Source: DATADW01 sp963733905 (GTDB lineage Bacteria > Actinomycetota > Acidimicrobiia > Spongiisociales > DATADW01). From it: a stretch of DNA of 64,000 nt. The first letter of the stretch is position 1. Each line of letters begins with the position of its first letter. Positions 9,516-19,132 of this stretch are shown piece after piece. The position numbers were made by a program, and so were the translations under genes. Where the stretch lies: the NCBI GenBank assembly GCA_963733905.1, contig CAVTEU010000007.1, positions 62,001-126,000 on the forward strand, written 5' to 3'. The notes beneath the pieces were generated by a model, which was not told the origin of the DNA, did no database searches, and was given only the letters and a program-made list of their open reading frames with translations.

Positions 9516-10148
9516 TGGCCGAGCAGACCGGCGCGCCGGCGGTGTCCGCCAAGGACGTCCAGCGGCTTCGACAGACCGCATCAGTCGGGATGATGGATGC
9601 CAAGGCGGCGCTCACCGAGGCGGGCGGCGACTTCGACCGGGCCTTCCAGTTGTTGAGAGAGCGGGGGCTGGCCGCCTCGGCCAAACGAGCCGACCGGACG
9701 GCATCAGAGGGCGCGGTCGGTGCCTACCTGCACCGCCAGGCGGGACGGGTGACCATCGGGGCCATGGTCGAATTGGCTGCGGAGACCGACTTCGTCGCCA
9801 AGAGCGAGGAGTTCATGGCCGCGGCCGACGAGATCGCCAAACACGTTTCTTGGGCCAACCCGACATGGCTCCGCACCGAGGACGTCCCCGAGGACCGTCT
9901 CGAGGAGGAGCGCCGGCTCGCCACCGTCCAGGCCGAGAACGAAGGGAAGCCCGAGCACGTCGTCCCCCGGATAGTCGAGGGGAAGATCCAGCAGTTCCTG
10001 CGCCAAAACGTCCTCTACGAGCAGGAGTTCGTCAACCCGGCCGATCTTCGAGGGGTCGGTCGGTGAGATGGTGACCCAGCTGGGAACTCGGATGGGGGAG
10101 AACATTTCGGTTACACGCATCGCCCGCCTTGCGGTCGGGGAGGGCTGA
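9515..10148 (+). CDS. tsf: Elongation factor Ts (one frameshift)
   Basis: EF-Ts is the nucleotide exchange factor for EF-Tu. The N-terminal UBA-like domain reads VQRLRQTASVGMMDAKAALTEAGGDF, followed by the core segment VTIGAMVELAAETDFVAKSEEF. The frame breaks near 10042; the other frame restores the family C-terminus FEGSVGEMVTQLGTRMGENISVTR and ends at 10148. About 210 residues, the shorter actinobacterial or thermophile type. As EF-Ts is essential and single-copy, the break is best read as a sequence error. It lies between rpsB and pyrH. Confidence 0.95.
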
Positions 10149-10151
10149 GTC

Positions 10152-10868
10152 TTGAGCGAGGCGATCCGGCGCCGGGTTGTCCTCAAGCTGTCCGGCGAGT
10201 CGTTCGCCGACCCTGAGCTCGGATATGGAATAGACCCCAAGACCGTCCACCGGGTGGCCGGTGAGATCGTCGCTGCCCACGGCGAAGGGGCCGAGATCGC
10301 CATCGTGGTGGGTGGCGGGAACATCTTCCGCGGTGTGTCGTCCCAAGCATCTGGGATGGACCCGGCGAGCGCCGACTACATGGGGATGCTGGCGACGGTG
10401 ATCAACGGGTTGGCGCTGCGCGACGCACTCGAAGCCACGGGCGTGGCCACCAGGGTCCAGAGCGCAATCTCGATGCAACAGCTCGCCGAGCCCTACATCA
10501 GGTTGCGCGCCATCCGGCACCTCGAAAAGGGGAGGGTGCTCGTGCTCGCCGCGGGGACGGGCAACCCGTTCTTCACCACCGACACCACGGCGGCCCTGCG
10601 TGCTGTGGAGATCAACGCCCAGGTGGTGCTCAAGGCGACGATGGTGGACGGGGTGTACGACGCCGACCCGGTAACCCACCCCGACGCCATGCTGATCCCG
10701 GAGTTGAGCTACATGGACGTGCTCGCCCAGGAGCTCAGGGTGATGGACTCCACCGCCATTACGATGTGCAAGGACCATCGCCTGCCCATCGTCGTGTTCA
10801 ACATCACCGTCCCTGGGAACATCGTCCGGGCAGTCAGGGGAGAGCGGATAGGGACCCTGGTTCATTGA
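10152..10868 (+). CDS. pyrH: Uridylate kinase
   Basis: This amino-acid-kinase-fold UMP kinase makes UDP from UMP in pyrimidine nucleotide synthesis. Visible motifs are VLKLSGESF near residue 10, VVGGGNIFRG near residue 55, MGMLATVINGLALRDAL, and the nucleotide-binding segment GTGNPFFTTDTTAALRA. The TTG start follows the tsf stop by three bases. 238 residues, the usual length, with no damage. It is cotranscribed with frr. Confidence 0.97.
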   Translation: MSEAIRRRVVLKLSGESFADPELGYGIDPKTVHRVAGEIVAAHGEGAEIAIVVGGGNIFRGVSSQASGMDPASADYMGMLATVINGLALRDALEATGVATRVQSAISMQQLAEPYIRLRAIRHLEKGRVLVLAAGTGNPFFTTDTTAALRAVEINAQVVLKATMVDGVYDADPVTHPDAMLIPELSYMDVLAQELRVMDSTAITMCKDHRLPIVVFNITVPGNIVRAVRGERIGTLVH

Positions 10869-10880
10869 ATCGGAGTGCGG

Positions 10881-11432
10881 ATGATCGATGACCTGCTGGC
10901 CGAGGCTGGGATCAAGATGGATCAAGCGGTCGACCACGTCCAGGCCGAGTTCGCAACGGTCCGCACGGGTCGCGCCAATCCCGCCATCCTCCATAGGGTG
11001 ATGGTCGACTATTACGGCTCCACAACGCCGTTGCAGCAGCTTGCATCGTTCTCGGTGCCCGAACCCCGCCTCCTGATGATCGCGCCGTACGACAAGAGCT
11101 CGGTCAGCGCCATCGACAAGGCCATCCGCAGCTCGGACCTCGGCCTCAACCCGTCATCGGACGGGTCCGTGCTCCGGGTGTCCTTCCCTCCACTCACCGA
11201 GGAGCGAAGGCGCGAGCTCATCAGGCTGGTGCGGCACATGGCCGAGGAGGGTCGGGTGGCGGTGCGCAACGTACGGCGCCACATCAAAGAAGACATGGAG
11301 GCGTTCACCGGAGAGATCTCCGACGACGAGATCCGCCGCGGCGAGAAGACCCTCCAAGAGGTCACGGACAACCACACCCATCGGATCGACGAGCTGCTCG
11401 GCCATAAGGAGTCCGAGCTGCTCGAGGTCTGA
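10881..11432 (+). CDS. frr: Ribosome recycling factor
   Basis: RRF splits post-termination ribosomes together with EF-G. The protein opens MIDDLLAEAGIKMDQAVDHV and has the conserved ATVRTGRANPAIL segment, the hinge region TPLQQLASFSVPEPRLLMI, and the terminal VRRHIKEDMEAFTGEISDDE helix. I choose ATG 10881 over GTG 10875 because GGAG ends five bases upstream of the ATG. 183 residues, intact. One base separates its stop from the cdsA ATG. Confidence 0.97.
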   Translation: MIDDLLAEAGIKMDQAVDHVQAEFATVRTGRANPAILHRVMVDYYGSTTPLQQLASFSVPEPRLLMIAPYDKSSVSAIDKAIRSSDLGLNPSSDGSVLRVSFPPLTEERRRELIRLVRHMAEEGRVAVRNVRRHIKEDMEAFTGEISDDEIRRGEKTLQEVTDNHTHRIDELLGHKESELLEV

Positions 11433-11433
11433 G

Positions 11434-12805
11434 ATGGCAGACGACCAGGATGGTGAGGGTGGTGAGGTCGTCCGCTTTCCCGGGCGACGGCACCCTTCGG
11501 CCTGGGAGGAGCCGTCAACCGAAGAGGAGACCGGGCTCCAGGACGAACCGATGCCGTGGGAGGAAGAGGGCGAGGAATTCGACCTCGACTGGGAGGAGGC
11601 ACCGGTCACACCGGGCGATGTGCCAACGGCATCCCCCGGTAAACGGCCGCCACCCGACAGTTTCCGCGATGCGCCTCCCGCCCCTCCCGGCGCCGACGAG
11701 CGCTCCCGGCCATGGGAGAGGGCCGGGGCCGAGCCGGTAGAGGAAGATCCGATCGCGCCGGCCCCGGATCGCCCCTTCGATATCGAGAGCTCACCGGAGC
11801 TCGAGGACTACACCCACGAGGACTACGTCCTCGCCACCACCCAGGAGTATCAGGGTCTGGCCGAGGCCATCGCCGCCGCCGAGCAGGAGGAGCACGAGCC
11901 GCAGGCTGTCGCCGCTTCCATGCCGGGGCTCGAGACCGGTGTCGTCGGTTTCGAGGACGTGATCGGGGCGGAGGGCAAGGAGATCGACGACACGCCACCG
12001 GCCCGTTCCGACCTGGCACTGCGGCTGGGGACAGGTATCGCACTGGCCGCCTTGTTCGTCGCCTCGCTCTTCGCAGGTGGGTGGTGGTTCTTCGCCTTGG
12101 TGGCGGCGCTCTCGGCAGTGGCGTTGATCGAGCTCACCAGGGGTCTGCGATCGGCCGGGCTCGTTCCGCTCACCCTGTTCGCACTGGTTGGACTTCTCGG
12201 CGCCGAGGTAGCCGCCTGGTTGTCCGGACCTGCCGCCATGGGCGGTGTGGTGGCTCTGGCCATCCTCGTGGTGCTCCTCTTCTACGCCGTGGTGCCGAGA
12301 CGCCAGGCCCTGGTCAACGCCGGCGCCACCGTCCTCGCCGCAATCTGGATCGGGCTGCTCGCCTTTGCCTTTCCCATAGCCAGGGCGCCGGAGCCGGTGG
12401 CACTGATTTTGGCGGCGGTTGTGGTGACGGTCGCCTTCGACACGGCGCAGTACTTCGTCGGCCGATCATTGGGACGCCGGCAGCTCGCCCCGGCCGTCTC
12501 CCCGAACAAGACGGTCGAGGGCTATGTCGGTGGGGTCCTCGTGGCCATCGTGGTGGGCGTTGGCCTCTCGTTGATCGATTTCTTCGAGCCCATCGGGATC
12601 GGTGCAGGGCTGGCGCTCGGGGTGGCTGTTGCGGCGCTCGGCATCCTTGGCGACCTCAGCGAGTCACTTGCTCAAGCGGGCGCTCGGGGTCAAGGACATG
12701 GGTGGGATCCTGCCCGGCCACGGTGGGGTGCTCGACCGGATCGACGCCATCCTCTTTGTGGTTCCGGCGGCCTACGTGATCTACCTCTGGGCCGGCTACC
12801 TGTGA
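11434..12805 (+). CDS. cdsA: Phosphatidate cytidylyltransferase with acidic N-terminal extension (one frameshift)
   Basis: CdsA makes CDP-diacylglycerol from phosphatidic acid and CTP at the membrane. The first about 190 residues are hydrophilic, rich in Glu, Asp and Pro, and not part of the enzyme. Membrane helices then begin at LALRLGTGIALAALFV. Core motifs are FDTAQYFVGRSLGRRQLAPAVSPNKTVEG and, after a frame shift near 12665, the CdsA signature LLKRALGVKDMGGILPGHGG followed by VLDRIDA. The shift is likely a sequence error, since CdsA is essential. It belongs to the frr-cdsA-dxr-rseP-ispG gene order. Confidence 0.93.
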
Positions 12806-12809
12806 TCCC

Positions 12810-13946
12810 ATGAGCCTGGTCCTGCTCGGCGCGACAGGCTCTATCGGCTCCCAGACCCTCGAAGTGGCCACCCGGCTCGGCATCCCGGTGGTCGGGCTGG
12901 CCGCCAAGTCGCCGTCCGATCGGATGGTTGCCCTGGCGGAGGCCCACCCCGATGCCGCCATCGTGGTGGTCGGCGGCGCAGGCGAGGAGCGCGCCCGTCT
13001 CAGCAGCCTCCTGGGCAACCGGGTCTCATTCGGTGCGCAGGCGGTGGATGACCTCGCCGCCGAACCGGGTCACTCGGTGATGAACGCCATGGTCGGCTCG
13101 GCCGGGCTTTCGGCGACGATTGCCGCGCTCGGCGCCGGGAACCGTCTGGCGCTGGCGAACAAAGAGAGCCTGGTGGCGGGTGGTGATTTGGTCACCGCGG
13201 CGCTTGCCAAGGGTGGGGGGGAGCTGATCCCGGTCGATTCCGAGCACTCCGCCGTCCTCCAATGTCTTGCCGGGGAGCAGGCAGATGCGGTCAAGCGGAT
13301 CATCCTGACGGCGTCGGGAGGCCCTTTCCGGGGATGGACCGCCGAGCGACTCGCCTTGGTCACGCCGGCGGAGGCACTCCGACACCCAACCTGGTCGATG
13401 GGCCGGCGCATCACGGTCGATTCGGCCACCTTGATCAACAAGGGCCTCGAGGTGATCGAGGCACACGTCCTCTTTGGCATCGGCTACGACCGGATCGACG
13501 TCGTGGTCCACCCCGAGAGCATCGTCCACTCCATGGTGGAGTTCGTCGACGGGTCGGTGAAGGCCCAGATCGGCGAGCCGGACATGAAGGTACCCATCCA
13601 ATACGCCCTGACCCATCCCGAGCGGCGCGCCGCGCCCGTCGCCCCGCTCGACCTCGCCGGGCGGAGCCTCACCTTCGAGCGTCCCGACCATGAATCATTC
13701 CCCGCCCTGGGCCTTGCCTACGAGGCGGGCCGACGTGGCGGCTCGGCCCCGGCCACCCTCAACGCGGCGGACGAAGTGGCTGTCGCCGCCTTCCTCGAGG
13801 GCAGGCTCGGGTTCCTCGGGATCCCCGCCGTGGTGGAGCGGACCTTGGACCGCGTCGATTGGTCGCGACCGGCCAGCGTCGAGGAGGTCATCGCCGTCGA
13901 CCGGGAGTCGAGGGCGATGGCGGCCGAGTTGGTGGGAACTTGCTGA
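12810..13946 (+). CDS. dxr: 1-deoxy-D-xylulose 5-phosphate reductoisomerase
   Basis: This is the second enzyme of the MEP isoprenoid pathway, converting DXP to MEP with NADPH. The N-terminal Rossmann loop is GATGSIGSQTLEVA at residues 7-20. Further motifs are LANKESLVAGG, PVDSEHSAVLQCL (metal and substrate binding), TASGGPFRGW, HPTWSMGRRITVDSATL and NKGLEVIEAH. 378 residues, undamaged. It lies four bases after cdsA and upstream of rseP and ispG, so MEP enzymes and membrane biogenesis are linked here. Confidence 0.97.
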   Translation: MSLVLLGATGSIGSQTLEVATRLGIPVVGLAAKSPSDRMVALAEAHPDAAIVVVGGAGEERARLSSLLGNRVSFGAQAVDDLAAEPGHSVMNAMVGSAGLSATIAALGAGNRLALANKESLVAGGDLVTAALAKGGGELIPVDSEHSAVLQCLAGEQADAVKRIILTASGGPFRGWTAERLALVTPAEALRHPTWSMGRRITVDSATLINKGLEVIEAHVLFGIGYDRIDVVVHPESIVHSMVEFVDGSVKAQIGEPDMKVPIQYALTHPERRAAPVAPLDLAGRSLTFERPDHESFPALGLAYEAGRRGGSAPATLNAADEVAVAAFLEGRLGFLGIPAVVERTLDRVDWSRPASVEEVIAVDRESRAMAAELVGTC

Positions 13947-14050
13947 TCAAGCGGTCCGTCCGATAGGCCGACACAGCAAGTCAATGACCCAGCCACCAGA
14001 TAGCAACCCCGCCCTGGCATACTCGCCACGGTGCGGCGAGGCGACATCAC

Positions 14051-15193
14051 ATGATCGGCGGGATCGCCGCGTTCCTGGCGATCGTCTTCTTCGTCATGGC
14101 CCATGAGGCGGGCCACTTCATCGCGGCCAAGGCGACGGGGATGAAGGCCACCGAGTTCTTCTTCGGCTTTGGTCCCAGACTCTTCTCGTTCCGCCGTGGT
14201 GAGACCGAATATGGCGTCAAGGCGCTCCCCTTCGGCGGTTACGTCCGGATCCTGGGGATGAATTCGCTCGAGGACGTCGACCCGGCCGACGCCGGCCGGG
14301 CCTACCGCGACAAGAAGTTCTGGCAGAAGTCGGTCGCCGTGCTTTCCGGGGTGGCGATGAACTTCCTCATCGCCTACCTCATGTTCTTCGGCGTCATCCT
14401 CGCCGAAGGTGTCCCCGAGATGACGTCCGACGGTCAACCCGTCGCCTCCACCACGCTCGACCAGGTACTCCTCGAGCTGGACGACGGGTCGCCGAGCCCG
14501 GCGGCGGAGGCGGGTCTGCAAAGCGGTGACCGGATCGTCGAACTGAACGGGCGCCCCGTCGTCGAGTGGGAAGACGCCGCATCGGCTATCGAGCAGAGCC
14601 CGGGCGAGACGGTGGAGATCGTCGTCGAGCGCGACGGCGCCGAGGTGACGCTGACCACTCAGCTTTCCAGCCGCATCGAGGAGGGAGGCACGAGCCCGGT
14701 CGGCTACCTGGGGGTGTCGCCGGAGATCGCCTTTCGGTCGGTGGGCGTCTGGGAGGCGATGGGGCTGGCCGGCGAGGCGTTCGCCGATGCCATCGGCGCC
14801 ACCTTCAGTTTCCTCGGCAAGATGATCCAGCCCGCCTCGTTGGCCCAGCTGGGCGGGGTATTTGTGGGGAATACCGACATACCCGACGAGATCCGTCCGG
14901 TGAGCCCGATCGGGATGGTGAACATCGGCACCCAGGCGGAGTCGCTCGGGATCGGCAACCTCATCTGGCTGCTGGCCTCGGTCAACGTGGTCCTCGGCAC
15001 TCTCAACGTACTGCCGCTCTACCCGCTCGACGGCGGGCACTTCGCGGTGGCGGTGTACGAGAAGGTGAGCGGGCGGGTGGCGGATGTCCGCAAGCTCGCC
15101 CCGGTGGCGGCGGTGGTGATCGCACTGGTCGCCTTTGTCGGGCTGGTCGGCGTGGTACTGGATCTGATCAACCCGATCAGGCTTCCCGGCTGA
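14051..15193 (+). CDS. rseP: Site-2 membrane metalloprotease RseP
   Basis: This intramembrane zinc protease cleaves membrane-anchored regulators such as anti-sigma factors. The zinc-binding motif HEAGH is at residues 18-22 in the first membrane helix, and LYPLDGGHF near residue 323 carries the second metal-ligand motif. A PDZ domain lies between (AEAGLQSGDRIVELNGRPV). GGYVRILGM after the first helix is typical. 380 residues, intact. A 104-base gap precedes it, with CATACT near 14019 as a possible -10. Confidence 0.95.
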   Translation: MIGGIAAFLAIVFFVMAHEAGHFIAAKATGMKATEFFFGFGPRLFSFRRGETEYGVKALPFGGYVRILGMNSLEDVDPADAGRAYRDKKFWQKSVAVLSGVAMNFLIAYLMFFGVILAEGVPEMTSDGQPVASTTLDQVLLELDDGSPSPAAEAGLQSGDRIVELNGRPVVEWEDAASAIEQSPGETVEIVVERDGAEVTLTTQLSSRIEEGGTSPVGYLGVSPEIAFRSVGVWEAMGLAGEAFADAIGATFSFLGKMIQPASLAQLGGVFVGNTDIPDEIRPVSPIGMVNIGTQAESLGIGNLIWLLASVNVVLGTLNVLPLYPLDGGHFAVAVYEKVSGRVADVRKLAPVAAVVIALVAFVGLVGVVLDLINPIRLPG

Positions 15194-15222
15194 CAAGCCG
15201 GCCCGAGACCTACGATTCACCC

Positions 15223-16438
15223 ATGATCGCTCGCAGGAAGAGCCGCCCAGTGCGGGTCGGCGATGTCGAAGTCGGCGGCGGGGCCCCGGTGTCGGTCCAG
15301 TCGATGACCACCACCAAGACGGCCGACGTCGACGGGACGCTGGCTCAGGTGTACGCCCTCAAGGGGGCCGGTGCCGACATCGTCCGGATCACCTGCAACG
15401 ACGTCGAGGCGGCACAGGGATCTGGCTGAGATCGTCCCCCGGTCACCCGTGCCCATCATCGCCGACATCCATTTCCAGTACCGGCTGGCGCTGGCGGCGC
15501 TCGAGGCGGGCGTCCAGGGGCTCCGGCTCAACCCCGGGAACATCCGCAACGAGGAACACATCAAGACGGTGGCCCGGGCGGCGGGCGAGGCGGGAGTCCC
15601 CATCCGTGTCGGCGTCAACGCCGGATCGCTCGACAAGGAATTGCTGGAGACCTTCGGGGCCCCGGTCCCCGAGGCCCTGGTCGAGTCGGCCCTACGCGGA
15701 AGTCCGGTACCTCGAGGACGTCGGGTTCTTCGACATCAAGATCTCGGTCAAGCACTCCCACGTCCCTCGATGGTGGAGGCCTACCGACTGCTCGCCGAGA
15801 AGGTCGAGTACCCGCTCCACCTCGGTGTCACCGAGGCGGGCCCGCCACCGGGCGGGCTGATCAAGTCGGTGGCCGGGATCGGGACCCTGCTCCTCGAGGG
15901 GATCGGCGACACCATCCGGTTCTCGCTGACGGCCGACCCGGTCGAAGAGGCAAAGGCAGGGCGCGGGCTGCTCGAGTACCTCGGGCTGCGGGAGAGGCGT
16001 GGGCTCGACCTGATCGCCTGCCCATCGTGTGGACGGGCCGAAGTGGACGTCATCGGGGTGGCCGCCGCCGCTCAGAAGGCGCTCGAGGCCGAGCAGATCC
16101 CGATCCAGGTGGCGGTGATGGGGTGTGTGGTCAACGGGCCGGGAGAGGCGCGGGAAGCCGATCTCGGGATCGCAGCGGGCCGCGGCAGGGGGCACCTGTT
16201 CGTCAAGGGTCAGGTGGTGAGGGTGGTCCCCGAGGCGGAGATGGTCACCGCCCTGGTCGAGGAGGCCCGCCGCCTCGCCGAGGAAGGGATCGAGGCAAGG
16301 CTGGCGGCCGCCGAGCAGGATGCCGCCGCCATCGCCGAGGCCGACCGGGTCCAGCTTCTCGAGATCCGCGGCGACGTCAACCGGACACGGGAGCGGCGCA
16401 CCCGGGTCGAGGAGGCGGCGAGGGGCCCCGCTAGCTGA
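15223..16438 (+). CDS. ispG: 4-hydroxy-3-methylbut-2-en-1-yl diphosphate synthase (frameshifted)
   Basis: IspG is the iron-sulfur enzyme that makes HMBPP from MEcPP. The TIM-barrel part opens with VRVGDVEVGGGAPVSVQSMT and continues with PIIADIHFQYRLALAAL and LRLNPGNI. Cluster ligands are visible in IACPSCGR and VMGCVVNGPGEA. The frame shifts near 15418, 15690 and 15770; the middle frame supplies VRYLEDVGFFDIKISVKHS. Together these give about 405 residues in family order. A second MEP gene close to dxr. The shifts are most likely errors, as the pathway must be functional. Confidence 0.93.
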
Positions 16439-16527
16439 GGAGGGCTAGCTGAGCCAGGTCAGCTGAGCCGACGCCGGTGCTCAAAGGTCGAGCTTCAGTT
16501 TGGACCGGCACCTAATGTTGCGCCTCC

Positions 16528-18262
16528 ATGCGATGGTCCCGCGCCTTCATCCCCACGCTGCGCGACGACCCAGCCGAAGCCGAGGCGGTCAGCCACCGGT
16601 TGCTGGTGCGAGCCGGTTACATCCGCCAACTCGCCGCCGGCCACTACTCGATGCTCCCCCTCGGTCAGCGGGTGCGGTCGAAGGTGGAGCGGATAATCCG
16701 CGAGGAGATAGATGCCATCGGCGGGCAGCAGTTCCACCTTCCCGCCATGCACCCCGCCGAGATCTGGCGCAAGTCGGGCCGCTGGGATGCGATCGGTGAC
16801 GAGATGTTCCGGTTGCGGGACCGCAAGGGCGCCGAGTTCGCCTTGGGGTTCACCCACGAGGAGGTCTTCGCCCTGCTCGCCACCGAGTTGTCCTCCTACC
16901 GGGACCTGCCTCAGATCTGGTATCAGATCCAGACCAAGTTCCGCGACGAGCCCCGGCCCAAGGCCGGGGTACTCCGGGTACGCGAGTTCACCATGAAGGA
17001 CTCGTACTCCCTCGATATCGACCGGCCCGGCCTCGACACCGGGTTCGACCTCCACCACGTCGCCTATCTCCGCATCTTCCGTCGCATGGGCCTCGACCCC
17101 GTCGATGTACAGGCATCCTCGGGGGTAATGGGCGGCGCCGAGTCGGTGGAGTTCGTCGTGCCCAGCCCCGCCGGCGAGGACCGGATCGCGACCTGCGCCT
17201 CCTGCGGCTACCGGGCGAACGTGGAACGAGCCACATCGCGCCTCGATCCGGTGGCCGACCCCGACGAGGTGCCCTCGGATCGAGGAATTCGACACGCCGG
17301 GAATTCGGACCATCGCCGCGCTGGCCGCCGGCTTTCCGGGCGACGCCGACCCGGTCCGGCAGATCAAGACCCTGGTCTACACGATCGATGGGGAGCTCAC
17401 CCTGGTGCTGCTGCGCGGCGACCACGACCTCCAGGAGCAGAAGCTGATCGACGCCACCCTGGCGACCGCGGTGCGTCCGGCCCGCTCGGAGGAAATCCTC
17501 GAAGCGCTCGGGGCTCATCCCGGGAGCCTGGGAGCCGTCGGGGTGAGCGAGATGCCCGTTCTCGCCGACCTCGCCCTCCAGGGGAGACGCGGGATGGTGA
17601 CCGGAGCGAACCGCGACGATGTCCATGTCCGCAATGTGGACGTCGACCGTGACATAGAGGTGACTCGCTGGATCGACCTGCGCCAGGTCACCGAGGGCGA
17701 GGCGTGCCCGGAGTGCGGCGAGCCCATCTCGGTGTGGAAGGGCATCGAGGTTGGTCACATCTTCAAACTGGGGACCAAGTTCTCCGAGGCCTTCGGCGCC
17801 GTGGTCCACGACGAGCAAGGGGTGAGCCACCCGATCGTGATGGGGTCGTACGGGATCGGGTTGGAGAGGGCCATGGCGGCGGTGGTGGAGTGGTCCCACG
17901 ACGACCGTGGGATCGTGTGGCCGGTGGCGGTGGCCCCATACGAGGTGGTGGTGACGGTCGTCCGGGTCGAGGACGCCGATTCCATGGCGGCGGCCGAGCG
18001 GCTCACAGGCGAACTGGAGGCCCAGGGGGTCGAAGTGCTGCTCGACGATCGCCAAGAGAGGCCAGGGGTCAAGTTCGCTGACGCAGAGCTGATCGGCATC
18101 CCGCACCGGATGACCGTCGGTCCCAAGGGCCTCGCCCAGGGGGTGGTCGAGTTGACCCGCAGACACGGTCTGGTCACCGAGGAAATCGACCTCGACGCGG
18201 CGGTAGCCGAGGTCGTCGCTCGGGTCAGCGAGGAACGGCAGGTCGGGCGCGGCCAGGGTTGA
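16528..18262 (+). CDS. proS: Prolyl-tRNA synthetase, bacterial type (one frameshift)
   Basis: This class II synthetase charges tRNA-Pro. Motif 1 and the N-terminal catalytic region read LLVRAGYIRQLAAGHYSMLP, motif 2 is FRDEPRPKAGVLRVREFTMKD, and motif 3 is VMGSYGIGLERAMAAVVE. The roughly 160-residue YbaK-like editing insertion includes IKTLVYTIDGELTLVLLRGD. The C-terminal anticodon-binding domain contains DDRQERPGVKFADAELIG. One frame shift occurs near 17278 at the start of the insertion. About 578 residues, normal for this type. It converges with fdhD four bases downstream. Confidence 0.95.
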
Positions 18263-18266
18263 GCCG

Positions 18267-19076
18267 CTAGCCGGCCGGCGGCTGATCCGCCCCGACGATT
18301 CGTTCCGGGTGGCTGTAGATCACGAAGCCCCCCGCCCGAACGAATCCGACGATGGTCACACCCAACTCCTCACCGAGTTCGGCTGCCAGTGATGAGGCGG
18401 CCGAGATTCCCGCCACCACCGGAATCCCGGCAACTGCCGCCTTCTGGGCGATCTCGTAGCCGACGCGGCCGGAAACAGCCATGACCAGGTCCCCGATGGG
18501 CCAGCGGTTGCCGGCGAGCCGTCCCACCAGTTTGTCGACTGCGTTGTGACGCCCGATGTCCTCGGCGATGTCGAGAAGCTCTCCGTCGGGGGTGAAGGCG
18601 GCGGCGGCATGGATCCCGCCGGTTCGGCGGAAGGCGTCCTGCGCCTCACCCATCCGCCCGGGCAGCCCGAGCAGCGTCGCCGGCTCGATCGATGGTCCCT
18701 CGGGCAGTGGCCGGGCGGCGATCCGCACCGCATCGATCGACGCCTTGCCGCAAACACCACAGGACGACGAGGCGTAGAGGTTCCTCCGGAATTGCTCGGG
18801 ATCGATGACAACACCCTCGGCGAGCACCAACTCCCACCGATTGGGGTCAGGCGACGCCTTCACCTCGGCAAGCTCGGTGGGGGCGAGAAGGATCCCTTCG
18901 GTGAGCGCGAACCCCTTGACGAGGTTGGCGTCGTCGCCGGGTGTCCGCATCACGACGGCGATCGGCACCTCGCCCAGCCTGATCTCGAGAGGAGCCTCGG
19001 TGACCACGGTGTCGTCCGCCAAGGCGAAGCCGTGCCCTGTGGCGCGGAGCACAGAGCGGCTTGTGGTCGGGCCCAT
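18267..19076 (-). CDS. fdhD: Sulfur carrier protein FdhD
   Basis: FdhD receives sulfur from a cysteine desulfurase and hands it to the molybdenum cofactor of formate dehydrogenase. The Cys pair CGVCGK near residues 105-112, preceded by ASSS, is the sulfur-transfer site. Other conserved parts are LVKGFALTEGIL, EDIGRHNAVDKLVG, and SGRVGYEIAQKAA. 269 residues, intact. No formate dehydrogenase gene is in the window. It is divergent from the phosphohexomutase gene 56 bases away. Confidence 0.94.
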   Translation of the reverse strand: MGPTTSRSVLRATGHGFALADDTVVTEAPLEIRLGEVPIAVVMRTPGDDANLVKGFALTEGILLAPTELAEVKASPDPNRWELVLAEGVVIDPEQFRRNLYASSSCGVCGKASIDAVRIAARPLPEGPSIEPATLLGLPGRMGEAQDAFRRTGGIHAAAAFTPDGELLDIAEDIGRHNAVDKLVGRLAGNRWPIGDLVMAVSGRVGYEIAQKAAVAGIPVVAGISAASSLAAELGEELGVTIVGFVRAGGFVIYSHPERIVGADQPPAG

Positions 19077-19132
19077 CCAGGGAGGATACGGGTCGGGGGC
19101 CGACCGGCCGGTCCCCCCGTTAGGGTCGCCCC

